NCBI GenBank assembly: GCA_016284175.1
Contig: JAEEOJ010000145.1
Location: 1 to 64,000 of the forward strand
Direction: 5' to 3'
DNA length: 64,000 nucleotides
Origin: Lachnospiraceae bacterium
GTDB taxonomy: Bacteria; Bacillota; Clostridia; Lachnospirales; Lachnospiraceae
The translations under genes and the position numbers were made by a program. A model generated the notes under the pieces. That model saw nothing but the letters and a program-made list of their open reading frames with translations. It did no database searches and had not been told where the DNA came from. Shown here piece after piece: positions 39,931-48,831 of the stretch (positions within the stretch are counted from its first letter, which is position 1; each line of letters starts with the position of its first letter).

Positions 39931-41358
39931 ATGAGAAAAACCATCTATACAAAGTTCATATTTGCTTACCTATTGTTTGCGCTCTTCGGATTTCTGGTCG
40001 TGGCCACTTTCTCATCCAGAGCAATTAACGATCTGGTTACGAAAACCGAAGCCGACAAACTTTACAAGGAAGCAATTATTATCGCAGATACATACGCCAA
40101 AGATCTGTACGGTTCCGAAACGAGTCTTGAATCCGTTAAAAAACAGTTCGATATTCTGGCGCTTTATTTTGATTCGACCCTCTGGATAATGAACCCCTCG
40201 GGTCTTATTGTTCTTTCTTCCGACAGTCCCGTCGATGTCGAAAATCCGGTACACGTAAACAATTTCAACCCCGCGGACAATATTGGCGGTTACTATAAGG
40301 TCGGCAATTTTTACGGAATGTTCGAAGAGGATGTTTTAAGTGTTTTTGCTCCGATTACCGACGGTTATCAGGTTCTCGGCTACGTTATCATTCATAAAAG
40401 CGTATCCGAACTTAAACGTCTTTCCGAAAAGCTGCTTACACTTTCGTATTATCTTTTCATCATTCTGTTTGTACTCTCGCTGATAATACTTATTTTCTTT
40501 ACGAGTAACGTTTACAGACCTCTTCGTAAAATCACCAAAGCAACCGAGGAATATGCTGCGGGAAACTTACGTTACCAGTTCCAGATTGACTCAGAGGACG
40601 AGCTGGGATATCTGGCGGCATCGCTTAACTATATGGCAAGCGAACTTTCCAAAGGAGAGGACAATCAGAAGCAGCTCGTTGCCAATGTTTCACATGACTT
40701 CAGATCGCCTTTAACAAGCATTAAGGGCTATTCCGAGGCAATGCTTGACGGAACCATTCCGCCCGAACTTCACAACAAATATCTTGAAATCGTAACCAAC
40801 GAATCCGACAGACTTATAAAGCTTACCAATTCGCTGCTTACTTTAAACAACTTAAATACCGAGGGAATGATTCTCGAATTAACCGACTTTGACATTAACA
40901 CGGTTATCAGAAAGACACTCGCAACCTTCGAAGGTTCCTGCCAGAAAAAGAAAATCACGGTTAATTTAACTCTTACCGGAGACCAGCTCTTCGTTAAGGG
41001 CGATATGTCAAAAATCCAGCAGGTTCTTTACAATCTTTTGGACAACGCAATCAAATTCAGCAATAAGAATTCCGAAATATTTGTGGAAACAAAAGAGAAG
41101 CATAAGAAAGTATTCGTCAGCGTAAAAGACCAGGGCATCGGCATTCCCAAAGAAAGCTTAAACCAGATCTGGGACAGATTTTACAAGACGGACCTTTCCC
41201 GTGGTAAAGATAAAAAAGGTACCGGCCTCGGCCTTTCCATAACGCGAGAAATCATCCGCGCACACGGCGAAAACATCAATGTAATCAGTACCGAAGGCGA
41301 AGGAACCGAGTTTATCTTTACGCTTACATTATCCGATATTAACGACGAAGAAGAATAG
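39931..41358 (+). CDS. HAMP-domain sensor histidine kinase
   Basis: VSHDFRSPLTSIKGYSEAMLDGTIP, DQGIGIPKES, GTGLGLSITREI. Confidence 0.93.
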   Translation: MRKTIYTKFIFAYLLFALFGFLVVATFSSRAINDLVTKTEADKLYKEAIIIADTYAKDLYGSETSLESVKKQFDILALYFDSTLWIMNPSGLIVLSSDSPVDVENPVHVNNFNPADNIGGYYKVGNFYGMFEEDVLSVFAPITDGYQVLGYVIIHKSVSELKRLSEKLLTLSYYLFIILFVLSLIILIFFTSNVYRPLRKITKATEEYAAGNLRYQFQIDSEDELGYLAASLNYMASELSKGEDNQKQLVANVSHDFRSPLTSIKGYSEAMLDGTIPPELHNKYLEIVTNESDRLIKLTNSLLTLNNLNTEGMILELTDFDINTVIRKTLATFEGSCQKKKITVNLTLTGDQLFVKGDMSKIQQVLYNLLDNAIKFSNKNSEIFVETKEKHKKVFVSVKDQGIGIPKESLNQIWDRFYKTDLSRGKDKKGTGLGLSITREIIRAHGENINVISTEGEGTEFIFTLTLSDINDEEE

Positions 41359-41376
41359 ACTTAAACGGAGCAAATA

Positions 41377-41811
41377 ATGCAGGTTAGATTTGAGAAGGTT
41401 GATTCCCCCGAAAAAGAGGAAGCCCTCATAAAAGCACAATCAAATACCGACGATATCAAAGCGGCGATCGAACTTCTCGAAGGCGGGAAGCGAAAGTTAC
41501 CGCTCATAAAAGAAGGAGAAACGATTCTTTGTGAAACTACGGCTTTTTATTACATAGAATCCGTGGATAAAAGAAGCTTTGTCTATACAAAAGACGACTG
41601 TTTTGAGACTAAGTTACGATTATACGAACTCGAAGAAACCCTCGGCGCTTATTTTTTAAGAATATCCAAATCTATGATTGTTAACTTAAAGAAAATAAAA
41701 GGTGTAAAATCCGATTTGAGCGGCCGAATGGAAGCAACCATGTTAAACGGCGAAAAAATCGTCATTTCGAGAAGTTATGTGAAAGAGATTAAAAGGAGGC
41801 TTGACTTATGA
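41377..41811 (+). CDS. LytTR DNA-binding transcriptional regulator
   Basis: IYYIESVDKRSFVYT-like region, LRISKSMIVNLKKIKGVKSDLSGRMEATMLNGEKIVISRSYVKEIK. Confidence 0.9.
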   Translation: MQVRFEKVDSPEKEEALIKAQSNTDDIKAAIELLEGGKRKLPLIKEGETILCETTAFYYIESVDKRSFVYTKDDCFETKLRLYELEETLGAYFLRISKSMIVNLKKIKGVKSDLSGRMEATMLNGEKIVISRSYVKEIKRRLDL

Positions 41812-42227
41812 GCAAAATAAAAATGCTTTTCTTTCAGACAAGCTTTATATCTCTCGGTATATTCCTTGCGGTAGGGGTTGCACAGGCTGTTATGCATTTT
41901 ACGGGAAACACTTATACAACCGACTGGTATTTCCTCTTAAGCGTTATTTTAGCCGGTGTACTCTGTTCACTGCCTTCGTTCGTCCTTAACGCCGAAAAAA
42001 TAAAGCCATTTTTCGTCAGGATAATCATTCAGTTCACTCTGGTTTTTGCTGCGGTATCGCTCCTCGGATGGCTGTTTAAATGGTATTCGGATATCATAAG
42101 TTACCTGTTCGTAATACTGATTTTCATCTTTGTGTACGCATTCGTTTGGATAATGACAAAGTGGTTTTACGTTAAGGAAGACAAGGAAATAAACAGCGCT
42201 CTGGATTCCATCCGCGACGAAGAATAA
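41808..42227 (+). CDS. DUF3021 membrane protein
   Basis: Four predicted TMs, 4-nt overlap with LytTR gene; standard LytTR-DUF3021 pair. Confidence 0.8.
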   Translation: MSKIKMLFFQTSFISLGIFLAVGVAQAVMHFTGNTYTTDWYFLLSVILAGVLCSLPSFVLNAEKIKPFFVRIIIQFTLVFAAVSLLGWLFKWYSDIISYLFVILIFIFVYAFVWIMTKWFYVKEDKEINSALDSIRDEE

Positions 42228-42257
42228 TCCTTAAAAATCAAAAAAATAATCATAAAT

Positions 42258-42307
42258 GAGCAACTTGGTAGACCTTTTTTGCATCTTGGTCGAGTTGCTC
42301 TTTTTTT
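42258..42307 (+). terminator. Intrinsic terminator
   Basis: GAGCAACT...GACC...GGTC-GAGTTGCTC followed by TTTTTTT. Confidence 0.75.
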
Positions 42308-42368
42308 ATTGCTCTTCTTCGATACAATGGGTTCATACAAAGAAAACGTGAGAAAGAAAGGATACAAA

Positions 42369-43274
42369 ATGAACGTAATCGAAGTAAAAAATCTCGTAAA
42401 AAAATATAACGAGCACTTGGCCGTCGACGGAATAAATTTTGAAGTAAAAGAAGGCGAGCTCTTCGCATTCCTTGGTGAAAACGGAGCAGGCAAATCCACC
42501 ACAATCAACATACTCTGCACAATACTTGAAAAGACTGCGGGGGACGTAAAAATCTGCGGTCACGAACTCGGCAGAGAGGACGATCTTATACGAAAAGAAA
42601 TCGGAATCGTTTTCCAGAACTCGGTGCTCGACGACAAACTCACCGTAAAAGAAAATCTCTTCACAAGAGGCAGCTACTACGGATTAACCAAAAAGGAAAT
42701 TGAGGAAAGGCTTAAATCCTTTTATGAGAAATTCGAACTTGAAGAAATCATGAAAAGAAAGTACGAAAAGCTATCCGGCGGCCAGCGAAGAAGAGTTGAT
42801 ATCGTAAGAGCGCTTTTAAACAATCCGAAGATTCTTTTCTTAGACGAGCCGACCACCGGACTTGATCCGAAATCCAGAAAAATCGTCTGGGACTACATCG
42901 ATTATTTAAGAAAAGAAAAAGGCATGACAATCTTTTTAACCACGCATTACATGGAAGAAACAAGGGATGCAAATCACGTGGTAATCCTCGACAAGGGAAA
43001 GGTCATCGCCCGCGGAACTCCCGCAGAACTTAAAAGCAGTTTCGCTTCCTCGAAGCTTTTCTGGTATACACAAAGAAGCGAGGCAAACGATCAAATGGCA
43101 GCCTCGATAAACTCAAAAATCATATACGATGCAGACCATTACAACATTCTTTTCGACAAGGACATACTTGATATCCTAAGCGCAAACAAAGACAAGTTCA
43201 AAGATTTTGAAATCATCAAGGGAAGCATGGACGATGTGTTCTTAACCCTCACGGGAAGAACGATAGCAAACTAA
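42369..43274 (+). CDS. ABC transporter ATP-binding protein (DrrA/CcmA-like)
   Basis: GENGAGKSTT, LSGGQRRRVDIVRALL, LFLDEPTTGLDP; start set to MNVIEVKN at 42369. Confidence 0.93.
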   Translation: MNVIEVKNLVKKYNEHLAVDGINFEVKEGELFAFLGENGAGKSTTINILCTILEKTAGDVKICGHELGREDDLIRKEIGIVFQNSVLDDKLTVKENLFTRGSYYGLTKKEIEERLKSFYEKFELEEIMKRKYEKLSGGQRRRVDIVRALLNNPKILFLDEPTTGLDPKSRKIVWDYIDYLRKEKGMTIFLTTHYMEETRDANHVVILDKGKVIARGTPAELKSSFASSKLFWYTQRSEANDQMAASINSKIIYDADHYNILFDKDILDILSANKDKFKDFEIIKGSMDDVFLTLTGRTIAN

Positions 43275-43312
43275 AAGAAAACAATAATTAAACATAAAAA
43301 GGAGACTTGAAA

Positions 43313-44224
43313 ATGAAAGGTTTTATCGGATTAACAAAAAGAAACGTACAGATATATTTTAAAGACATTCACTCGGTGATTTTCTCACTGCTCACATCAA
43401 TCATAGTATTTGTGCTTTACCTTCTCTTCCTTAAGGGATCTTTCGTAAGTGCAATCGAAGGCAGCATGCAGGGTCTCGAAGCATTCATAAACGCAGAAGA
43501 CGTAAAGATGTTCGTAAACGGTGTTCTTCTTGTCGGCATCCTCGGTTCCGCAACAATCACCATCCCTTACAACTGTCTGACAACTATCGTAAAAGACCGC
43601 GAACGCAAAGTTGATTACGACATCCTCGCAACTCCCGTAAAAAGATGGCAGATTATTCTCTCCTATCTTTTAGCAGCGGTTATCTCATCATTTTTAATGA
43701 CATCGCTTCTTTTAACAGCAGGACTTATAATCCTTTCCTTCCTCGGCAATATGCACTTAAGCGCATTAAGCATACTCGGAGCATACGGAGTAATTCTCCT
43801 TGGATGCATGTCTTCAAGCGCACTGTTTATGACGGTTGTTCTTTTCTTCAAATCTTCCTCAGCAGCAGGAGCATTCTTCGGAATCCTTTCCGCAGCCGCA
43901 GGTTTTGTAATCGGAGCTTACATCCCTATCTCACAGTTTTCCACAAAGATTCAGACCCTTTGCAATCTTTTCCCCGCAAGCCAGCTCTGCGCACTGCTTC
44001 GAAACATGCTTTTGACAGGCTGCCTTAATGAAATGAACCGCTCAATCGGCGGTGTGGACAACGGAGCTTTCGTTGATGCCATCCGTCAGTCAATGACCTT
44101 CAACGCATCGATATTTGAAAAGAGCCTTCCCGTAAACGCAATGTGCATTTACATCGGAATCTTCACATTATTAAGCCTCCTCGTAATGATTTTCCTGTAC
44201 ACGAGAGTATATAAAAAGAACTAA
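43313..44224 (+). CDS. ABC-2 type transporter permease
   Basis: Six predicted TMs, directly downstream of ABC ATPase; ATG 43313 with AAGGAG SD. Confidence 0.88.
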   Translation: MKGFIGLTKRNVQIYFKDIHSVIFSLLTSIIVFVLYLLFLKGSFVSAIEGSMQGLEAFINAEDVKMFVNGVLLVGILGSATITIPYNCLTTIVKDRERKVDYDILATPVKRWQIILSYLLAAVISSFLMTSLLLTAGLIILSFLGNMHLSALSILGAYGVILLGCMSSSALFMTVVLFFKSSSAAGAFFGILSAAAGFVIGAYIPISQFSTKIQTLCNLFPASQLCALLRNMLLTGCLNEMNRSIGGVDNGAFVDAIRQSMTFNASIFEKSLPVNAMCIYIGIFTLLSLLVMIFLYTRVYKKN

Positions 44225-44240
44225 ATTACAGCATTTAAAA

Positions 44241-44266
44241 AAGCCGCCGGATTCGGCGGTTTTTTT
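44241..44266 (+). terminator. Intrinsic terminator of ABC-2 operon
   Basis: CCGCCG-GATT-CGGCGG-TTTTTTT. Confidence 0.85.
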
Positions 44267-44468
44267 ATTGTCTCTGCTTAATACAATATAGATAAAAGTA
44301 TCCTTAAAAACAAATTTACGACACATTTGGATGGTATTTTTAGTAATTGTTGCCACGCCTTGTCGTACTACAATTTATATTTTTATAAAGGTAAAATAAT
44401 TTTATAAAGAATAAATAATTCCTTGCTTAATCAGGCAGTTATCATACATTGGAAGATTTTCGAAAAAA

Positions 44469-44816
44469 ATGAAGGAATATAACGAGACTTTACAAAGAAT
44501 TAAAGAATTGTTAGCCGCTCGGGGCTGGTCTGTATACAGATTATCCCTGGAATCCAATATTCCCGAAAGCAGTTTAAACACCCTTTTTAAAAGAAATAAC
44601 GAACCAACGCTGCCAACCCTCAGAAAGATATGTCAGGGTTTTAAAATATCTCTTTCGGATTTCTTCGCTTATGAAAAAACACCGGAATTTGTAGATTTAT
44701 CCGCGGATGAGATAAATCTCCTGGTTGAATACCGCGCGACTTCAAAAAGCAATAAAAAGCTCTTAAAAGCATATCTGGCCGGACTTAACAAAGTTCTGCC
44801 CGAAGAAACAGAATAA
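44469..44816 (+). CDS. XRE-family HTH transcriptional regulator
   Basis: RGWSVYRLSLESNIPESSLNTLFKRNNEPTLPTLRKIC. Confidence 0.88.
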   Translation: MKEYNETLQRIKELLAARGWSVYRLSLESNIPESSLNTLFKRNNEPTLPTLRKICQGFKISLSDFFAYEKTPEFVDLSADEINLLVEYRATSKSNKKLLKAYLAGLNKVLPEETE

Positions 44817-44851
44817 AACGAATTGCTTTAACATAACTAAACAATTCTGGC

Positions 44852-44891
44852 AAAGTGTCTGGCAATCATTCTGATGCGAGACACTTTTTTT
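44852..44891 (+). terminator. Intrinsic terminator of XRE gene
   Basis: AAAGTGTCT...AGACACTTTTTTT. Confidence 0.8.
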
Positions 44892-44942
44892 CTTAATCGC
44901 GGTGCCGGCTATGGGGATAAGCCGGCACCGTTCTTCGTTAAA

Positions 44943-45431
44943 TTACCAGTGAAGTCTGTGAAGTTCACCCTCTTCTTCGAGTCCCTTAAAACCGTTCTGG
45001 CGGAGTGCTTCATAAAGAACGATATTGACCGAATTGGAAAGGTTCAGCGATCTTATTTCGGGAAGCATCGGAATTCTGATGCACTCATCAGGATGTTCCA
45101 CGAGTATTTCCTCGGGAATGCCCGCGCTTTCTTTTCCAAACATAATAAAGTCATTGTCCGAATACTTTACATCGGTATAAACATGCTTTGCCTTGGTAGT
45201 TGCAAAGTATATATGTGCATTGGGATTTTTTTCGAGAAAATCTTTATAGTTGATATATCTCTTAACATCCAGTTTGTCCCAGTAATCCATACCGGCTCTT
45301 TTGACGCTTTTATCATTTAAAATAAAACCAAACGGCTCAATCAGATGAAGAGTCGTTCCCGTGGCAACGCAGGTTCTTCCGATAGCGCCTGTGTTAAAGG
45401 GTATTTCCGGTTCTAAAAGAACTATATTCAT
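44943..45431 (-). CDS. trmL: tRNA (cytidine(34)-2'-O)-methyltransferase
   Basis: MNIVLLEPEIPFNTGAIGRTC, FGKESAGIPEEIL, IPMLPEIRSLNLSNSVNIVLYEALRQ (SPOUT family). Confidence 0.94.
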   Translation of the reverse strand: MNIVLLEPEIPFNTGAIGRTCVATGTTLHLIEPFGFILNDKSVKRAGMDYWDKLDVKRYINYKDFLEKNPNAHIYFATTKAKHVYTDVKYSDNDFIMFGKESAGIPEEILVEHPDECIRIPMLPEIRSLNLSNSVNIVLYEALRQNGFKGLEEEGELHRLHW

Positions 45432-45493
45432 ATCTATCCTTTCAGTATGATTGCTTTCAAAAATAAGGTCTTAATTTTGTTAACAATTCCGAT

Positions 45494-45522
45494 TTGACAT
45501 ATATTTTCAGCGTTATTATAAT
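45494..45522 (+). promoter_or_regulatory. Consensus sigma-A promoter of small RNA
   Basis: TTGACA (45494-45499)-17 bp-TATAAT (45517-45522). Confidence 0.8.
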
Positions 45523-45528
45523 TTATTT

Positions 45529-45614
45529 AAAGAGCATTACCGATAGACGGTTGCCCTTTTCATTTTGGTTTTTTATAACCGCCATGATTAGAGGTCAGTG
45601 GCGGTTATTTTTTT
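45529..45614 (+). ncRNA. Small RNA, candidate type I antitoxin RNA
   Basis: Perfect promoter upstream, body ACCGATAGACGGTTGCCC, terminator ATAACCGCCA...TGGCGGTTATTTTTTT at 45575-45614. Confidence 0.6.
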
Positions 45615-45691
45615 GTTTTTGAATTGCGTCCCAGCGTGTATCCTACGCTGAAACAGGTAATGGCAAAGCCTTCCCGAGGGAAGGCTTTTGT
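45605..45691 (-). pseudogene. Possible truncated holin-like type I toxin C-terminus
   Basis: Open frame TKAFPREGFAITCFSVGYTLGRNSKTKK* with no start codon, abutting the aminotransferase stop; stop lies in the antisense RNA terminator stem. Confidence 0.35.
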
Positions 45692-46858
45692 TTACTGATT
45701 TCTAAGCTTTTCTACAAAACTCTTAAGTCTGCCGATGGCAACTTTCAAATCTTCTATCGAGTATGCGTAGGAGATTCGAAGGAACCCTTCGCCACAGTCT
45801 CCGAAAGCGGTTCCGGGAACTACCGCAACCTTCTCTTCCTCGAGGAACTTAAGGGCAAATTCTTCGCTGGTCATACCGAATTCTTTTATGCAGGGGAATA
45901 CATAAAATGCGCCGAAAGGCTCAAAACAGGGAAGTCCCATCTCTTTGAATTCGTTCATCAGATAACGTCTTCTCTGGTTGTATGCTTCGGTCATTTCGAT
46001 TACATCTTCTTCGCCGTTTTTCAAAGCTTCGATAGCTGCATACTGGCTCGTCGTGGGAGCACACATGATTGCGAACTGATGAAGTTTAATCATCTGTTTT
46101 ATGATTACTTCGGGTCCTAATGCATATCCGAGTCTCCAGCCGGTCATTGCGTATGCTTTCGAGAAACCGTTTATGATGATGGTTCGCTCTCTCATGCCGG
46201 GTATCGAGCAGATTGAAACATGCTTTGATTTATATGAAAGTTCCGAATAAATTTCATCGGAAATGACGAATAAATCATGCTTCTCGATGATGGGTGCTAT
46301 TGCCTCCAAATCTTCTTTTTCCATGATTGCCCCTGTGGGGTTGTTCGGGAATGCAAGGATTAAAACCTTGGTTTTTTCTGTGATCGCACCCTCAAGTTCT
46401 TCAGCTGTAAGTCTGAACTGATTTTCATTCTTAAGCGGAAGAATTACGGGAACGCCGTCTGCCATTACGGTGCAGGGTTCGTACGAAACATAGCAGGGTG
46501 TGGGAATGATAACTTCATCGCCCGGATTAAGCATACAGCGAAGTGCAAGGTCGATGCCTTCCGAACCGCCCACGGTAACAAGTGTTTCGGTTAAGGGATT
46601 GTAAACGACTCCCTGTTTTCTGCCGTAGTAATTGCAGATTTCCTGTCTTAATTCTTTTAATCCGGCATTGGATGTGTAGAAAGTTTTGCCTTTTTCGAGT
46701 GAGTAAATACCCTCGTCTCTTATGTGCCAGGGCGTGTCAAAATCAGGCTCGCCCACACCGAGAGAAATGGCATCTTCCATCTCGCTTACTATATCGAAAA
46801 ACTTCCTGATTCCGGACGGTTTTATATTTGTTATTTTATCTGACAATGGATTTCTCAT
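45692..46858 (-). CDS. PLP-dependent class I/II aminotransferase
   Basis: FPNNPTGAIMEKEDL, NGFSKAYAMTGWRLGYALG. Confidence 0.93.
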   Translation of the reverse strand: MRNPLSDKITNIKPSGIRKFFDIVSEMEDAISLGVGEPDFDTPWHIRDEGIYSLEKGKTFYTSNAGLKELRQEICNYYGRKQGVVYNPLTETLVTVGGSEGIDLALRCMLNPGDEVIIPTPCYVSYEPCTVMADGVPVILPLKNENQFRLTAEELEGAITEKTKVLILAFPNNPTGAIMEKEDLEAIAPIIEKHDLFVISDEIYSELSYKSKHVSICSIPGMRERTIIINGFSKAYAMTGWRLGYALGPEVIIKQMIKLHQFAIMCAPTTSQYAAIEALKNGEEDVIEMTEAYNQRRRYLMNEFKEMGLPCFEPFGAFYVFPCIKEFGMTSEEFALKFLEEEKVAVVPGTAFGDCGEGFLRISYAYSIEDLKVAIGRLKSFVEKLRNQ

Positions 46859-47337
46859 GGTGTCATTTTCAGCCTTTCGTCTACATATTTTTTAGCAAGT
46901 ATGGTACCGTGATCCTTGTATTTTTTAAGGATAAAATGTGTAGCGGTACTGAGTACTGTATCAAGCGTCGATAACTTGTCGGAAACGAAGTTGGAAACCT
47001 CTTTTAAGGACTTGCCTTCAAGAGAAACCAAGAGGTCGTAACCGCCTGAAATAAGGTAAACGCTGTTAACTTCGGGATATTTGTAAATACGCTCTGCAAT
47101 TGTATCAAAACCCTGGCCTCTCTGAGGTGTTACACGAACTTCGATAAGCGCACTAACCTTCTCGATGCTGGTCTTTTCCCAGTCGATAAGAGTGTGGTAA
47201 CCGCAGATAACGCCCTCCGCTTCCATTGCGGCTATCTCGTTAACTACATCAATCTCTTCTTCGCCGAGCATAATCGCCAGTTCCTTTAAATCGATTCTGC
47301 TGTTCTTTTCAATTGCTTTTAAAATTTGTTCGCGCAT
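46855..47337 (-). CDS. Lrp/AsnC-family regulator
   Basis: N-terminal HTH plus RAM domain; 4-nt overlap with aminotransferase. Confidence 0.88.
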   Translation of the reverse strand: MREQILKAIEKNSRIDLKELAIMLGEEEIDVVNEIAAMEAEGVICGYHTLIDWEKTSIEKVSALIEVRVTPQRGQGFDTIAERIYKYPEVNSVYLISGGYDLLVSLEGKSLKEVSNFVSDKLSTLDTVLSTATHFILKKYKDHGTILAKKYVDERLKMTP

Positions 47338-47394
47338 ATTATTTGTCCTTTCAAAATTAATTATTCTAAAAGATTTAAATCTGTTTTTGCTTTT

Positions 47395-47973
47395 TCACAG
47401 GATTTTTCCGATTGAATCCTGCTTTATTTTATCGAGGTACCTTACGGCTTCCCCGTTTAAAATCAGTTTGTCGTTGTCGTCCCTGATCTTACCTATAACC
47501 GCGGCGGGAATTCCCTCGCTTTTAAAATATTCAACGAGCGCTTCGGGCTCTTTTAAAACCATCAGAACCATTCCCTTTGACTTCATTTCGTAGGGAGAAA
47601 TATCAAAGAAATTGCAGATTTCAATGACTTCCTGTCTGACGGGAATCTTCTTTATATCAACTTCCAGACCTCTGCCTGCAATTTTCGCAAGCTCTCCGAG
47701 CGCTTTGAAAATTCCGCCTTCCGAAACGCATACTGTTTCTTTTATCATAAAAGAATCGCCTGCGCCTGACTCTTTGTCGGTCGAAAGACTCGCTTCGTAA
47801 TCTTTAAAATACTCCATAAAAGAAGGCGAAAACCGTTTTATCAGTTCATCTCTTTTATGATTTATTAACTCAAGAGCTCCTTCGATTCCAATCCATTTGG
47901 TAGCAACTATGAAGTCGCCCGGCCGGATATTCTTGTTGCTATAAGGCTTATTATCTTTAATGTTTGACGTCAT
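47395..47973 (-). CDS. AIR synthase-related (PurM/HypE-like) protein
   Basis: VCVSEGGIFKALGELAKIAGRGLEVDIKKIPVRQEVIEICNFFDISPYEMKSKGMVLMVL. Confidence 0.72.
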   Translation of the reverse strand: MTSNIKDNKPYSNKNIRPGDFIVATKWIGIEGALELINHKRDELIKRFSPSFMEYFKDYEASLSTDKESGAGDSFMIKETVCVSEGGIFKALGELAKIAGRGLEVDIKKIPVRQEVIEICNFFDISPYEMKSKGMVLMVLKEPEALVEYFKSEGIPAAVIGKIRDDNDKLILNGEAVRYLDKIKQDSIGKIL

Positions 47974-48142
47974 ATAAATTAAAATGGCGCTGTCTTTAAA
48001 AGACGCGCCGGATTATTTTCATATTTATTTAGTCCCTTTTTCAAGAGATTCACTTTTCATCATCGCTCACCGGTTCGTCGCCAACTATTAAACTGCATAC
48101 AAAAATCTTTGCATGCGATACATTCGACCGGCATTGACTTAA

Positions 48143-48244
48143 TTAAAACATCGATACCAGAAACGGAATGATCATCGCAAGGCAAAGTACAATGGCGACC
48201 GCCGCGATAATGACTTTAGCTTTTTTTGTATGTAAATTCATCAT
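48143..48244 (-). CDS. Small single-TM membrane protein (33 aa, Prli42/DUF4044-like appearance)
   Basis: Own translation MMNLHTKKAKVIIAAVAIVLCLAMIIPFLVSMF* with AGAGGTG SD upstream; absent from ORF track because of length. Confidence 0.55.
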   Translation of the reverse strand: MMNLHTKKAKVIIAAVAIVLCLAMIIPFLVSMF

Positions 48245-48451
48245 AATATGTGCACCTCTTAAATATGTGTACGAAAAGGATTATAAATGAATTTAAATGT
48301 TTTTGCAAGTATGGTTGTCTTTGGTTAACTATAATAAAAGATTTTCTTGTATTTTAGTTTTTCATGAAATAATATAAATAACATCAATATCTATTTTTCT
48401 TATTTTTCCCTAAACAATAAAATATTTTTATTTGCCGTATATTGTTGTATT

Positions 48452-48480
48452 TGACAATACATCATTTTTGATGTATAAAG
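48452..48480 (+). promoter_or_regulatory. TA promoter with palindromic operator in spacer
   Basis: TTGACA-17-TATAAA with ATACATCA-TTTT-TGATGTAT (48458-48477). Confidence 0.65.
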
Positions 48481-48495
48481 GAGGTGAGGTATTTA

Positions 48496-48822
48496 TTGAT
48501 AATATACGACTATATGACGTCGGGCGGAAAGAATCTTATAAAAGAATATATTGATTCTCTTCCGCAAAAAGAACGATTGGCAATCTATGATGTCAGAAAC
48601 GAAATACGCGAAAATGGATTGCCCGCTTTTGTGAAACTTAACACTCGACAACTGCAAGGGAAATTATGGGAAATAAAGATATCCCAAACCCGAATTATGT
48701 ATGTTATTGTATCTTTCGATGCCGTTTTCTTTTTAAATATTTGTAAAAAACAAAAGGGAAAGGCAGAAAAAGTCGAACTTGATAAAGCCATACAACGAGC
48801 AAAATCTGAAAATCTTTTATGA
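48496..48822 (+). CDS. HigB/Gp49-like RelE-superfamily toxin
   Basis: IKEYIDSLPQKERLAIYDVRNEI...LQGKLWEIKISQTRIMYVI; ORF track starts at GTG 48484, TTG 48496 fits the inferred TSS/SD better. Confidence 0.78.
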   Translation: MIIYDYMTSGGKNLIKEYIDSLPQKERLAIYDVRNEIRENGLPAFVKLNTRQLQGKLWEIKISQTRIMYVIVSFDAVFFLNICKKQKGKAEKVELDKAIQRAKSENLL

Positions 48823-48831
48823 GGTGTAAAT

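Noticed and set aside
44900-44930. Strong inverted repeat CGGTGCCGGCT/AGCCGGCACCG downstream of trmL
   Set aside because: Probably a termination/stability hairpin, but no T-tract follows on the trmL strand, so not called as a terminator and not notable by itself.
48060-48140. Short minus-strand frame MPVECIACKDFCMQFNSWRRTGER
   Set aside because: CxxCxxxC pattern is tempting, but only 24 aa, no SD, and alternative frames in the same stretch are equally open.
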